Shown: positions 35,576 through 49,100 of the stretch, piece after piece | Layout of the letters: each line of letters opens with the position of its first letter | How positions within the stretch are numbered: position 1 is the stretch's first letter | Assembly (NCBI RefSeq): GCF_029227915.1 | Contig: NC_079879.1 | Location: 26,974,501 to 27,038,500 of the forward strand | Direction: 5' to 3' | Length of the DNA: 64,000 nucleotides | Source of the DNA: Hydractinia symbiolongicarpus | Lineage: Eukaryota > Cnidaria > Hydrozoa > Anthoathecata > Hydractiniidae | Made by a program: the position numbers and the translations under genes | The notes under the pieces: model-generated | What the model saw: only the letters and a program-made list of their open reading frames with translations | The model's database searches: none | What the model was told of the DNA's origin: nothing

Positions 35576-38499
35576 GTTTAATTAACATTGATTAAATACA
35601 TGGATTTTTCTTACTTCTACATCTTGTGTTTTTAAATTTGATATTCATCCTTCCTAATTAGGCACTATTGAAAGTGAATTATTTTTTCTATAAAGCTTAA
35701 AATTATTTAGTATTTCAATAACCTTTTATGCAGTATTGTAATAAAAAATGTTTTAAAAAGGCTGATTGGAGTTTGGCATAAAAACAATTAGTTAAATCTT
35801 TATTTATTAAGAGATGATTGATTAAACTTAATCCATAATAACAATGCACTTTTTAAACCTACTGAAATTTTTGAGATATACAATTGTGCTAAATCAATTG
35901 ATATGTCAAACTCTTTTTTTCTTTTTATAGAGTTAGACTATTATTCATATTTAGAAGAGAAGAGTTTGGTAAACAGTTTGTTATGATTAGAAATTCAAAG
36001 AATTTAATTATAATGCTTCTAATTGTTTTCTATGCTATCAATTAAATTAAAATGCAAAAATAAATATGCCAGAGGTGATATGTAAGCAAAGTTCAATGAG
36101 GAATTGGTATCGTTTTTGTAGTGTTTTTTAATTCTTTTTAGCACCCTAATTATAAAGTGTTCAAGCTAACAAACATAACCTGCTTTGCTTCCTTCATCAC
36201 TTTACACTGTTTAATTTAAATTGTTCCAAATGGTCACACCCAATTAATCTAGTAAAATTTGTACAATCTTATTATAGGTTGAAAATCCTTGTCTGTTAAA
36301 TAATTTATTGTACAAGGTTTTACTTTTTAATAAGAAACAGAAATATAAGAATCAACAATAGCATTATAGCATGACAACAACAACACATTCGCAATAGTGA
36401 CACACCTGTTCCTTTTATTTATTTAACACATATAAACTAAAGTAGGGTATGCTACTTTCCCTGTTACCACAAAACATGTTAATTTTAGGACACAATAAAA
36501 AATTAATATGTTAAAACAGGTAGTCACTACGTTTAGGCAAATTTAAAGAAGCTAAATGAAAACGATTTCAAAAATGTGATAATTCATGGTATATACACGC
36601 ACTCTTTTATAAGAAAATTAAAACTCAGACCGGGGTGGTTATTATTCTTATTTCTAAATTTTTTTTATTTATAGGTCTATTGTTTAGAACAATAGACCTA
36701 TTGTTTTACAGCTGAAATACATGCCTTGTGTTATTAAAACCATATTCTTCTAAAAAGCGTATACTTTATAACTAACATAAATAAAGGGATGGATGTGGTT
36801 ATCCTGACAAGTATTAAAAGGAGAACGGTGTATTTAGTATTGTCTTCAAGGACCAATTAACACTTTCTGCATTTATAAAGTGTTAATCGGCATGTGAAAA
36901 AATTGTCTCCAATCAGCCACCGTGATTTATTAACGCGAAAATAAATTTATGCTTTAGGGTATATTTTTTTAAATTTTTATAAGCAATAATATTCTTTAAA
37001 TTGATACCTTTTAAAAAAGTTCTGCATGTATATGTAATTTTTTAATTGTGTATGTGCCATACATTGATTCTGCTTCTATATTCTGCATAAAATCGAAATT
37101 CTTTTATTATTTTACTTTATTTTTAAAGTGCTAAAATAGGTGAATACGCAACGAGACTCTTTTTAAACGCAATCCATACACCAATCTTTACTTAATAAAG
37201 ATATTGTGTGGGTTTTGCTTCATTCATACATTCACAGACAGGGAAAAATATCCTTAATCTTTATCAAAAACATATTTCCGCCATCATTCGTCTTTCTTCT
37301 TTGATGTTTACTGAGTGGTGATAAAAAATATTTTGCTTAAATAAAAAGTGTGTAATAATAAATATTGAATATATACTCATATGCAATTGTGAAATGCTAG
37401 TTCAAATCCTAAGGTGCTGTTTTTTTAAAAAAAAACTTGCATGTGAAACCTTGTTCATGACGTTGCAACTGCCCATTTCGGACATAGTTACTCAGTTACA
37501 AGTTGAAAACCAATACTATCCTTAGGCAAGATAGTTATGAAACTCGAGGTAAAACTATCAACTTACCTATACTTCACAGCCAGAAGGGTGCAAAATTACA
37601 ACTTTGTATTTTTGCGCTGGTATGCTAGTTGGAATTACAGAATAATCTACGTTAGGTCCCACGAGGTGTAAAACTTTTAAGAAAAAGAGCCATGCTGACA
37701 TCAACAATTAGCACAGCTTAAGAGTTAGATTTAACCAAATACCGTAATATTCTAAGAAGTCCTAAATAAGCTTTAAACATTTAAAAGTTTAAATTTTGTA
37801 AATCTAATATAGGAATAGCTAAAATTACTACTTGTAGGAATGGACTTTAAAATTTGCAGTTATGTGATAACATATTTTCTTACGGATTCAATATTGCATG
37901 TATCTCATGTAGCCTCAAGGCAATTAATTGCATGATCAAAAATCGCATGATCAAAAAAAAATCTATGTCATATTTCTGCAATGTAAAGGTTAAATAGTGA
38001 AGGTGAATGCTCGTTTTGAAGCCTTCTTCCCCTCTTTTTTTAATATGAAATAGGTTGTATGGATTCAAAGATTTTCCAAAACTTTTAGTGATGATTTATG
38101 CCATTTTTGCTATAATTGAGAGCATATCGGAGGAGAGAATGCTTATTTTATTTGCATTTTGCAATGAAACAATTATCTAAGTTATCTTAGCTGATCCAAC
38201 TTTTGACAAACTGCTCGTGTTCCAACATTTCAAAATGTTGTTTAATTTGTTTAATTTGTTAAACATAATATCTTATTGCAAAATGTCTGGAATATTTTGC
38301 AAATTCTACAGTTTGCATGTGTAGTTAATCTTGCATTTGCTTTATATTGCTTATCAAAACAGTTTTGTATATATGCAAAGTAGTGTTGGAACTTACCTTT
38401 TTGACAATAACATATCCCTTAGAAATAAAGAAAAAAATTAAAAAAATTAAAGTGTTGTTCTAACCAGTTATCATGTCTTTATTCTTATTTTTTTATTAG
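35576..38499. other. Intergenic between divergent genes
   Basis: Spacer between the minus-strand membrane protein and the plus-strand glycosidase. No exon supported; one perfect hairpin at 36672-36700. The last 30 bp end in a pyrimidine-rich tract and AG directly at the glycosidase ATG. Confidence 0.6.
36672..36700. repeat. Perfect 13-bp-stem hairpin
   Basis: TAGGTCTATTGTT, a 3-base loop, then its exact reverse complement. Possibly a tiny fold-back remnant. Confidence 0.85.
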
Positions 38500-41400
38500 A
38501 TGTTGTATTTTCTATTCTGCATTGTTTGGGTTTGTCATGGTGCTTGTGCAAAGTTTCCTGATTGGTTAATCTCAGACATAAAGGTACCAACTACTTTAAC
38601 AAAAACGAATGAGGGAAACTTAATCCTAACCAATGGTTTGATCAGTAGAGAGTTTTCCATATATCCTGATTTTACTACTGTGGATTACTACAGTCACAAA
38701 GAACAGGCATCAATTTTACGTGCTCTTAACCCAGAAGCTGTGATCGGTTTAGATGGGGTTGTTTATAATGTAGGATATGTTAAAACAAATATAACTAGAG
38801 CCTACTTAAATAGAACTGCCCTAAAAGATGATTTTAAATATGCTGAAAACAGCTATCATTTTGTTGGTTATGATACAGAAAATCCAAAAGCCCCATTTCC
38901 ATATAAACCAATGAGAGGAGCTCCACAAGACATAACTTGGCCACCAAAAGGGTTGCGGTTGAATGTTTATTTTAGAGCTCCTGATTCTGCACCATATGAT
39001 CACAGAAATATACAAGTTTGCATTCATTATGAAATGTATGATGGTTTGCCAGCAATGTCAAAATGGATCAGTTTGTCAGTACTAAGAGATGAATCTTTGG
39101 GAAAAGTGGCAGCTTCAGTATATTCTGTTGAAATTCTATCAGTAAATCAGCAATGGTCCCAGCGCTCACCATGGGATGGTCCATACAATACATACCAGTG
39201 GCTCTTTATTGGTACTGACCAAGCCCATGGGTCACAGGCAAACTGGAAAGCAGAACCAAATGTTAAAATTGCTGGTGCATTCATACCTTGGGTAAACGTC
39301 ACTTACGATGTCCACAGGGGTTATGTTCCTTCTGTGAGACTACAATCTAATGGCCTGGAAACATTCCATGTTCATGAATTAGCACATGGTGCAAGTGATG
39401 AAACAAGAAGGGCTTTAGGTCGTCATCGTTTAATGCGTTTACTGGCTCCTCACGTACAGGAGAATCCAATATATTTCCACCTGACTCGATCAGACTCTGT
39501 ATCTTTTCGGAAGACTGTTGAGCAACTTGCTGAAGTTGGATTTGAAATGGTGATTTATAGCTTCGGTTCAGGCTTTAACATGGAGAGTGATAACGACACC
39601 TACATTGCTGGAATAAAGGAGGATATTGAATTTGCAAATAATCATGGAATTGAAGTATGTATTAAGCAGAACTGCAGTTTAATATTATTTTAAACTGACT
39701 TAAATTTAATTCATTAATTTTTTTTGTGTGTGTGAATTCTGCTTAGTAGATTTTTAATATTCAATAATATTTGGTATGTTTGAAAACCCATCATTAAAAG
39801 GCAGCTATTATTATATATTGTAAACTGATCATTTTTCTCTGGAAAGTCATATAGTAAAGTAATATATATAAGGTTTATTTCAAGATGTGTTCCATATTAT
39901 CACCTGACTGTTATGATAAATTGATGAGTATGATACTTTTATACTCTGATACTTCTATAGCTCATTTTATTTGTGTTTTAATGTGGCGCCGCCATACTAA
40001 AAGGTTCAAGATCCTTTGGTACCATAATATTGCCACCAGAAGAGAGTGCAAAAACATGAAATTGGCTTACCTAGCTTACCTTTTGTTTTGATTGTACAAT
40101 CATTCCAACTTGCCGCTGTAAAGTTACAAAATTTCAAGATCTAACAAATTTCTAAACTAAAATTAAACATAATAATTTTTTTCCTTGGTGATTCAAAAAT
40201 CAAAGCGTAAAGAAAATTTATAATTCAGTACAAACGCAGTCATAGATAGCCGAGTCAAAAATTAATAAGAACTCACAAATTTTCCAAAAAGTAATTCCTG
40301 TAAAATCTAGGTACTACTTTATGAAGTGATGTTTTACTTTTGTAATGATAAAGGTAATATAATTTTTTTGAAGTTTTTTTTGACCAAGTAACAAAAATCA
40401 TGTGCACAGTTACTATTGCCATGTGTTGTTTATTTTTTAACATGGTGGATTTTATCAGGTTGGTGGTTACGATCTCATTGTGTTGGACCGAAACTTGGAG
40501 TATAAATATATGGCAATTTCCCCAGACAATAAAACATTAGGTTCTGCTTGCATGGCTTCCAAGTGGTATGATGTTATATCTGGAAAAATATTGAGTTTTA
40601 TTGACAAGACTGGATTATCAATGGTGGAAACAGATGGTCCTTATGGAGGGTGACTAACATAATAATTAGATATGAAAAAACTCTTTTAAAAGTCATCTTG
40701 TGTTTTCAGCCTATTAAATCTACAACTTTTTTATTGTAGCTAATCATATCCTTGATATTAAGATTTCTTTCTATTCTTAGAATTTGATTGATCAGCTAAT
40801 TTTTGGGATCAATTTATTTTTCATCAGTCATTTACTGATAAAGTTGTTTTTCTATTAGAGGAACATGTGCATCCGAACAACATCCTTACCATGAGAACTT
40901 AAAAGATTCTCTGTATAAACAAGAGATGCTACAAGGAAAACTTTTTCTAGAATTAAGAAAGAGAAATATATTTATCAATCAACCGGACAGATTTTTCTAT
41001 CAAGGAGGAAATAAAGAAGGTAGGTGTTTAAAGTTACATAAGAAGATAATCTCTATAACTAAACACCTAAATATCATATGCCTGTTTGTTAGTTTGTTAA
41101 TCCTCGAATGCACACATGAATAGTGGCTCCTAGTAGGCTTTTAAATAACAAAATTGTATTATGAAAATGTATTAGGAGCAAGTTATTTGAAGGACGTAAT
41201 GCGTAAAAAACTTGAATTTGTTAGGTTTGGGCTATAATGAAGTTCAATTTTCATTGCCAAGATGGATCGATTTGAGCATAAGCCGTCAAACAGTGTTTGA
41301 CAGAATCTACAATTTACCTCCAACTGCTGCTTGGATGTTCTTGCCTTTAACAATTTATCATGGTGGTGGTGATGCAGCTCAGTTTGAGCCACTCTCCAAA

Positions 41401-41850
41401 CATTTGACAGAATACAGCTTTGGCTTGGCACAGTATTTGGGTGCTGGCGTAGCTGCTTGTTATCGTGGATACCGCATATTTGATACTGAAGAAACAAAAG
41501 AAATGGTAAAGAATTGGGTAACATTTTATAAGAAGTATCGTGATATTTTAACTAGTGACATTGTTCGTGTTCGACGACCCGACATGCAGTCTATTGACTC
41601 TTACATGCATGTGAACTATAAGCTAGAAAATAAAGGTCTTGCTATGGTATTCAACCCAACACTTAAACACATACAAATGAATCTCACGCTACCATTATAT
41701 TATACTGGAATTAAGAAAATTGCGTCCATCTCACAGGAGGAATATGGCTTTAAAGAATATCCTCTTGATATGGGCTGGGAGGTTGAAGTGTTTGTAGATA
41801 TCCAACCACAGAGTGTCATGTGGCTGTTGGTTAAAGATGGTGATGCTTAG
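38500..41850 (+). CDS. Secreted TIM-barrel glycoside hydrolase-like enzyme
   Basis: Exons 38500-39654, 40459-40649, 40859-41019, 41225-41850; GT-AG joins in phase, 710 residues. Signal peptide MLYFLFCIVWVCHGACA. Residues about 30-310 look like the beta-sandwich that precedes the barrel in many glycosidases (ITWPPKGLRLNV, WISLSVL); about 320-540 alternate strands and helices as in a TIM barrel, with acidic strand ends VGGYDLIVLDR and METDGPYGG-like VETDGPYGG that could hold catalytic Asp residues; RFFYQGGNKEGLGYNE follows; the end is a small beta domain. From memory similar proteins occur in other invertebrates and bacteria near alpha-galactosidase/GH36-like superfamily enzymes, but I cannot name the family. 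The ATG follows a splice-acceptor-like TTTTTTTATTAG with no gap, so a non-coding leader is probably spliced on. Confidence 0.78.
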
Positions 41851-41872
41851 CACTATTTTTTTTGAAATTAGG

Positions 41873-41878
41873 AATAAA
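41873..41878 (+). terminator. Polyadenylation signal of the glycosidase gene
   Basis: AATAAA 22 bases after the stop codon. From here to 43154 no gene is seen. Confidence 0.6.
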
Positions 41879-43154
41879 TAATTATTTAAGATGCAATAAG
41901 CCTTTTTTTAATTTATAAGGCACAGTTATTCTTTTTTAGGAAGTCAATCAGAAGAAAATGTGTGAGTCTACATGTGTTTTAAATTTTACTTTTTTTTACC
42001 TATCAGAGAAACCCAAAGATTCCCATGCTTTACTTTCAACAGAATTGTTAATACAAAAGGTTTGCCACTGACTTGCAATTTTATTTGTTTTATGACACTA
42101 GTTTCTGTACTTTTTGCTATATTTAATGTTTTGTTTCGCTTTTTGTTTTTGTAATATTTTTATATTTTTTGTAATTGGATATATTTCATAAAAATTATGT
42201 TTTTGTGCATGGAAAATATTTGAACAAATAACTGAATATAATTCGAAATTATGAAGTTATAAATATTAGCAGATAAGTTCACCTGTTGATAAGCTTAGAT
42301 TAGGCAGGATTTTAGCTAGAAATTCACAATTGTAGCCATGAGGCCTTAGATAGAAAATTCCATGAGAGTATTCAAGAGGTGTGACATATTGTTCAAGGGA
42401 AAAATTTTGAAATTCTATAATCTTGCATGCCTGAAAACAACTCTATCGATGTTAATTCTTCGTAACATTGATCATGTTTTCTTCCTCGCCTGCTAAACTC
42501 CTCTGCTACCATTTTTTTAAGTGCTTGCCCATAAACATACCTGCTCTGACTGATGGCAAATAAAAGTAAATCAAATGATCTAGCCAAATGCTCTCAAATC
42601 AAATCTATCAAAAAATCAACGCATAGTGCAGTCATGGCTAGTCATTGTTACATGCTTCAAATAATAAAAATAAAATTGTATAAATGTAATGGATTTTTGA
42701 CTATTGTCCATCTAACAAAGAAGAAAGCTAGCTAACGCTCTGTCAACCTTAAAAACTCTAAGTAACTGTTTAAAATTGTTCTTTTTGCATGGAATGTTTG
42801 GAAACAGCACAAAGTTAGATATACAACTAATAGAAATTTTAGGTCTGAAAAAGTTATTTTTTATTTAAATCACTGCCTCCTTACATTGTTATTTGATGTT
42901 CTTGAAATTATGTGTTAATGTGATACTTTTTATGATTTTAAGTCCATCCTTCCACACTTGTGTATAACTTGTTCCAAAATTAGGACCATTTTCTCAATGT
43001 GATGATTCCAAAATAAAGATATTAGTTGTTCAGTCAAAGTCATCGCAGTGTTGTCCAAATGTTATTCAGTAAGATATTGAATCTGTAGTTATTTTTGTAC
43101 ATACATAATCAATAACTTTATTGAAAAATTTATTACTGACAGATTATTTAAAAT

Positions 43155-46100
43155 ATGCCTTCTGCAAAATCTACTGGTCATGTGTTGAAACAGCTGCGGC
43201 AGTTTATGTGCAATAAACAGCATGTATCTGAATGTCTACATGCTTACATCATTCCATCTGGTGATGCTCACCAGGTAATTGATGCTTACATTAACTATGA
43301 TACATTTTGATTTGTTTTCTTTGTTCTTGTTACCATACGTTCTACTTTTAGATGGTTTTTGAACATTACCTTTTTTATAATAGGTTCTTTTGAGGGAGGA
43401 CTTAAGGTGGTGGTTATACATTTGTTTTGTCAATTTCGAAAAATTGAATCTTGCGTTATACAAAAATCATATGTTTTTAACATACTTGTTGATTTAGATT
43501 GTGAAAAGTTAGACCAGTCTTTTTTGTTATAAATTAATGAAAATGCTTTTGTTTATGCACCAAAAGTATGTGCGAACGACAAATAAACTGTAGGACCATA
43601 TAAGAACAGCACGAATTGTTAATCAATAAAATTGATGCAGAGGAAAGTTGTCTAGGATGGAACAAAATTATAAAAACAGAGCGCTAGCGCTATATTACAG
43701 TATTTTTCACTGCCATGTTTTTTAACAACCTTTTCTTGACTTTGTAGCACTTGCTATTTTAAGTGCATTAGCAATGAGTTCACCACCTTGTGATAAATAT
43801 ATTTTGAAAGAGAAATAGCAAAAATGTGTTGATTTTTTTTAATTTTAAATTTATTCTTCACAAATCAAGTTCGATTATTCAAAGAATGCATCACCAGCTT
43901 TATTTTGACCACTACTTTCATTCTTCTTTATAATCCTCCTACATTTTTTTTTGAAATTTTTTTTGCTTTCTTTCACAGAGTGAATACATAGCACCATGCC
44001 ATAAGAGGAGAGAGTTTATATCTGGTTTCACTGGATCTGCAGGTACATATTTCTAAAAAAAACAAAGAAATTTGTATGATAGTAGCCATATTTTGTATTT
44101 AAAATGGTATTTAGAAAGGTAGTACAAAATTTTTGTGAGGCACAATTCGTGTGTTTTTACACAGGCTAAGAGGGATCTATATTAATGCCTGTCGTCTGTC
44201 TACTCAAATGGTTGTGCAACATCTTTATCTGTGCCCCCGCAGAGTAAACAAACATCCTAAGAATGCTTGAAATATTCCCATAAATGTTTTAATGGGTCAG
44301 CAACTGTATAGGTTAGGAAAAATGTAGGAACTTTAAGATGATCAATATCAATGAGGTCATGTTGATGTTTAGGTACTGCCATTGTTACTCAAAACGAAGC
44401 TTTGTTGTGGACGGATGGAAGATACTTTCTGCAAGCCGAAAAAGAGTTAGATCACAATTGGACGTTAATGAGAGATGGTATGCTTTGAAATAGAGTTGAG
44501 ATAATTATCGTAAACCACCACACCAATATACTTTTATAGCATGGGTGCTTTATAACTGTGTTTTTCGTTTAGGTGTTGGAAAAACCTTGAAAAGGGAGGA
44601 ATGGTTAAGTCAAGTAAATACAGTTTCTTGCACATTTATTTAAACCTGAGGTAAACAAAAATAATAACATCTGAATGGCATTAGTTAATTTATAGAAGCT
44701 TCCAGAAGGTGCTGTGGTTGGAGTTGATCCATACCTTTTGTCTCTGGGTAGGAACGTTTTAATATTGTTTTGAGATGAACAATGAAAAACCCTGACACCT
44801 TACTAGCGAATGTGCAGACATAATGTCATAAAGTTAAATTTGTTTTCTTTGATCAGAAAAAGAAAAAACAGAAACATATTTGGCAATGACACAACAAAAT
44901 CGTAAAACTCTCAAATGTACAATCTGCATGGTCTTTACGCCTCCTAATAATCCTAAAAAAATCAAAATATGAGTTTCACTGCTAATTAAAAAAATTGAAA
45001 AAAAATTCTCCTACATTCTATTGAATATCCTTAAAAATGAAAAGGAGATCCTGATTTTATACTCCAATTCAGCACCTTAAGGTTGATCTTGTTTTTTAGA
45101 TGATTGGAGACTAATATCTCAAGAACTAAAGAACTCTGGAAAAAGTTTAATAAGAGTTGATCATAACCTTGTTGATCTGGTGTGGAGTCAAAATGGTCAA
45201 CCAGATGAACCCTGTTCTGAACTTATTGCTCTTGGAGAAGAATTCTCAGGTAATTAAGATCATTGTATATTTATTCTTGTTTTATTCGTGGTAAACACGC
45301 TTCTGGACAATCCTGGAAAATAAAAATCTGAAGATAAAAAGTACTCATATTGAGCTTAATTTTTGTCAATCAGGATGTTGCATTCTTTATACAAAGCAGA
45401 AAAAAATCCCTGTAATCCCTTCTTAACCCCTTAAATTCCTGAAAATATGTCATAGTTTGCTGTTTTGCACTGAAATCGTCCTAGAATCTGAATCAATTTG
45501 TCCCTCCTAAATAAAAAATAGTTGTTGTTATTTGTTTTGTTGTTGTTATTGCTTCTGATGTTGTTGTTATTGCTGCTTCTGATGTTGTTGTTATTGCTGA
45601 TGATGATGTTGTTGTTATTGCTGATGATGTTGTTGTTATTGCTGCTTCTGATGTTGTTGTTATTGCTTCTGATGTTGTTGTTGTTGTTGTTGTTGTTGTG
45701 GGCACACTCAATAAATGTGAAGTGAATCCATCTTCCTCAGCAATGCAAAAAGGCTTTTAAACGATGTATTTAGTGGTTATACAACAAAATATGGCTTTCT
45801 TTTTAAAAGTTTTATTTAATAATTAGGTAAGCAGTGGCAGAAGAAAATTCATGAAATTCAAGAGAAACTCAAGAGTAAAGATGTGTATGGTGTTGTGATA
45901 TCAGCTCTTGATGAAGTTGCATGTAAGTTGTGTTTGTGGTTTTAAAAAGTACTATCTGTGACAGAATTTTTGGACAGAGGTATGTTTTTTAAATATGGGC
46001 AAAAGAGTTAAATAATCAAAACTCCACAGGTAATAGACTGCAAAATCATTGCATTTTGAGAGTCCAAGTAGACGTTTATAATTTGCTAGTCGCTTTTGCC

Positions 46101-49100
46101 AGCACGCCTGCATAACGAAATAATCCTCGTTGCGGCCCAGGCCCACAAATGCAATTAGCACATTTGAGTTTGGATTTAACCAAATAACATAAGATCCTAA
46201 GTCTCTTTAAACATTGACAAGTAAACTTTGACAAACTTCAAAATGTTTAAATCTATTATAAAAATAGCCTACCTAATTTCCTGGTGGAATCAACTTTGAA
46301 AATAGCTGTCAACAAGGCTTGTAGTTCTTATACAACTCTGACTATGTAATTAATATTTGTCTATCACACAGATACAATCATTTAAAAAAGTGTATTCTAA
46401 ACACAGGGCTGTTTAACCTACGTGGCTCAGATATCAGTTACAATCCAGTTTTTATGTCATATGCTATTGTAACATTGGACGGTGCTAGGTTAGTTATTTC
46501 TTTAATACATGTTGATAACATGTCTTTTTAAAAATTGTTGTGTGAAAACTATTGTGTAAGTAAGCATTTTAACCAATCAAAACCGTTAGAGGGTGAAATG
46601 TTATGGCAACAAGAATTCGGCACAAAAGCTAAAATACTTTTCAGTTTACAGGGTTGATATCTTTTTATATATGTTGGAAAAAGTGATTGTGCAAGTTTCT
46701 TACAGGAATTGGGTCGTTCTATGATTTGTGAGGCGAACAAGACTAAAACTCGTTTTTTGTTTTGTTAAGAGTGTACAAATGGATATAAAGTCTAGTAATA
46801 AGCTTTAGTAGCTGAAAAAAATTGGATTTAAAAGCGTAACTGCCACTTAAGAAAGGGATGTCTTATTGAAAGACCTGGTCCAGATTCAGTTTCTTTTCCA
46901 ATGCAAAAACTTAATATATACATTACTACATATGTAATTATTAAGTTGTCAACCTGCATCACCTCATAATGTCTCATCTACAGTCAAATATTTCCAAATC
47001 TCCAAACACACCACTAATTTAAAACTGTGAATGTAAAGTGTTAGGAATATCAAATTAAAAATTTTATGAATGCGCCACATAAAAGTTCACCGAACAAAAA
47101 TTTCTGAAGTATGTTATATATTTTTACATATGACATGTATAATCTAAATCTCCTATTGTGTTCCTTTTTTATTTTAAACAAAAATAATTCCCCTTTTCAT
47201 TGTACTATGTAACACTTAGAAGAACAAAAACAAGCATTAATGTAAAGGAAACAGACCGAAAAAGAAAATGTGCTCTTTGGCTTCTAATTCCGCTTAAAAA
47301 GGTCCTACATAGTTATAAGAAACTCAAGGGAATTTGGTAAACTAGGAGTCAAGGATTCTTTAAAAGGTTCTTCACACAGGTATATTTAAATATTTCAGTT
47401 TGTTTATTGACGAAGCTCGTCTGTCATCACAAGTAATCCATCACTTGCAACTTAGTAACCAGACTGTCGATCTTAAAGTTCTTCCATACACTGTTTTGCA
47501 AGAAGAAGTTAGAGCGCTTGGAAAGCTGAGCAAGAAAATCTGGGTGAGAAAAATAGGTTAATGCAGTTGTGCATAAAAAATCTTTAAGTTAAAAGATGCT
47601 TCTGAATAACTTGATCTTAAATTCCACAGCAAGTAAAAAATAAAGAAGGAAAGGTTTCACAGCCTTTAAACACACAATTTGTGTTCATCATTGTTTCATT
47701 CGTTAGAATATCCTAACTTCAAAAGATTTTCATCTATCTAATTCTTTGGTTAATCTTAGTAAATTTTGTGACATAAATATTGTCTAGACGAAATAAAATG
47801 ACTTCGATATGAGTTTATGCAGGAATTGGATTATTAGTTTTTTTCTGATATTTTAAATCCAGGTAGGTGCATAGAAGTTTCGCTTGTTGTATGTGTTTTC
47901 GTTGTATTGTTTATATACGTTGTTTAGATCAGTTCAAAATGCAGTTGCGCATTAGCAAGTCTTATACCTGAGGTTAGTGCAAAATAAATGTAATGTATTA
48001 AAAGTATTTAAATATTCTTGTTATTTGAGTTATTTTTATTTAGAAGTACTTAGTCACTGATATATCTCCTGTTTGCATGGCAAAAGCTGTGAAGAATGAA
48101 GTCGAAATTAATGGGATGAAAAATTCGCACGTATGTATAACTTATTTTAATCTTTATGAGAATATACTGCAGCTATTCTGCGGTTAGCTATGTTGGGAAA
48201 ACAGTTGTGCTACCCTATAGCTACATTTAGGATTAAACTAGCATTTATTAGTAAAATGGATCAAGTTTGAATATTACACTTTTTCACTATAGCTAGCTAG
48301 ACTAAGTATGAAAGGACAAGGCTGAGCTTTTTAGCTGGGTCAAAAGTCAAAACTTAAAGAAAAATTACATCACAGTTCTTAGCCTTATATTACACATATT
48401 TGTACACACCTGCGGGGAATTTCATTGTTCATTAAGTTACCCCATATGGGTAATACGAAATATTTCTTTATAAAAGAATATCAGAAAAATTTTCAAGAGG
48501 ATTACTTTTGCATTATCTAAAATTAAAAAATTTTCAAGATAAACTTTTGCGATTTTGTGAATTTTTTTTGGTTTAAAACCAATGTCCCACAGAGTGTGTA
48601 AATTTTTCGTTCTTACCCTATTGTCATATAAGCTATGCAGCAACTTTTTTGCAGAAAAATAAAAACACATAAAGAGTAACAGTTTCTTTATTAAAATATT
48701 ATAAATTAATTTTAAACAAAATAGTCCCTGCGGCCATTTTGGTGTCAGCGGTATGAAAAACTGCTTTTTGTACAAGTAAAAGTCCTATTATTTCAGTAAA
48801 AAATGAAATAATGACTTGAAACTTAGTATTACATGTTTTTAGACCAGTTTAATGAAAGGAAACCAAAAAAATTTTTCACTACTATCATAGTTTCTGAGTT
48901 CCTGAATTTAGCCATTTTTGGAGACGCCGATAAACTGTTTTTGACAGCATATCACTTTTAACAAGCTACATGTACAGAAAATATTAAAAATGATTCACAG
49001 AAGTAAAATAAGTCAGACAGATAAAATGTGTCCTAGGTTTAGGACCAAATACTTTTTCCAGCCCAGAGAAAGTGGTAATGTGCTTTTAAAGCACAGTGCC

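Noticed and set aside
45493-45725. Poly-Thr and poly-Leu ORFs
   Set aside because: Both read a triplet microsatellite inside an XPNPEP1 intron.
48437-48775. 112-codon minus-strand ORF in XPNPEP1 intron 11
   Set aside because: Lys/Phe/Ile-rich translation typical of AT-rich intron sequence; no domain or conserved motif.
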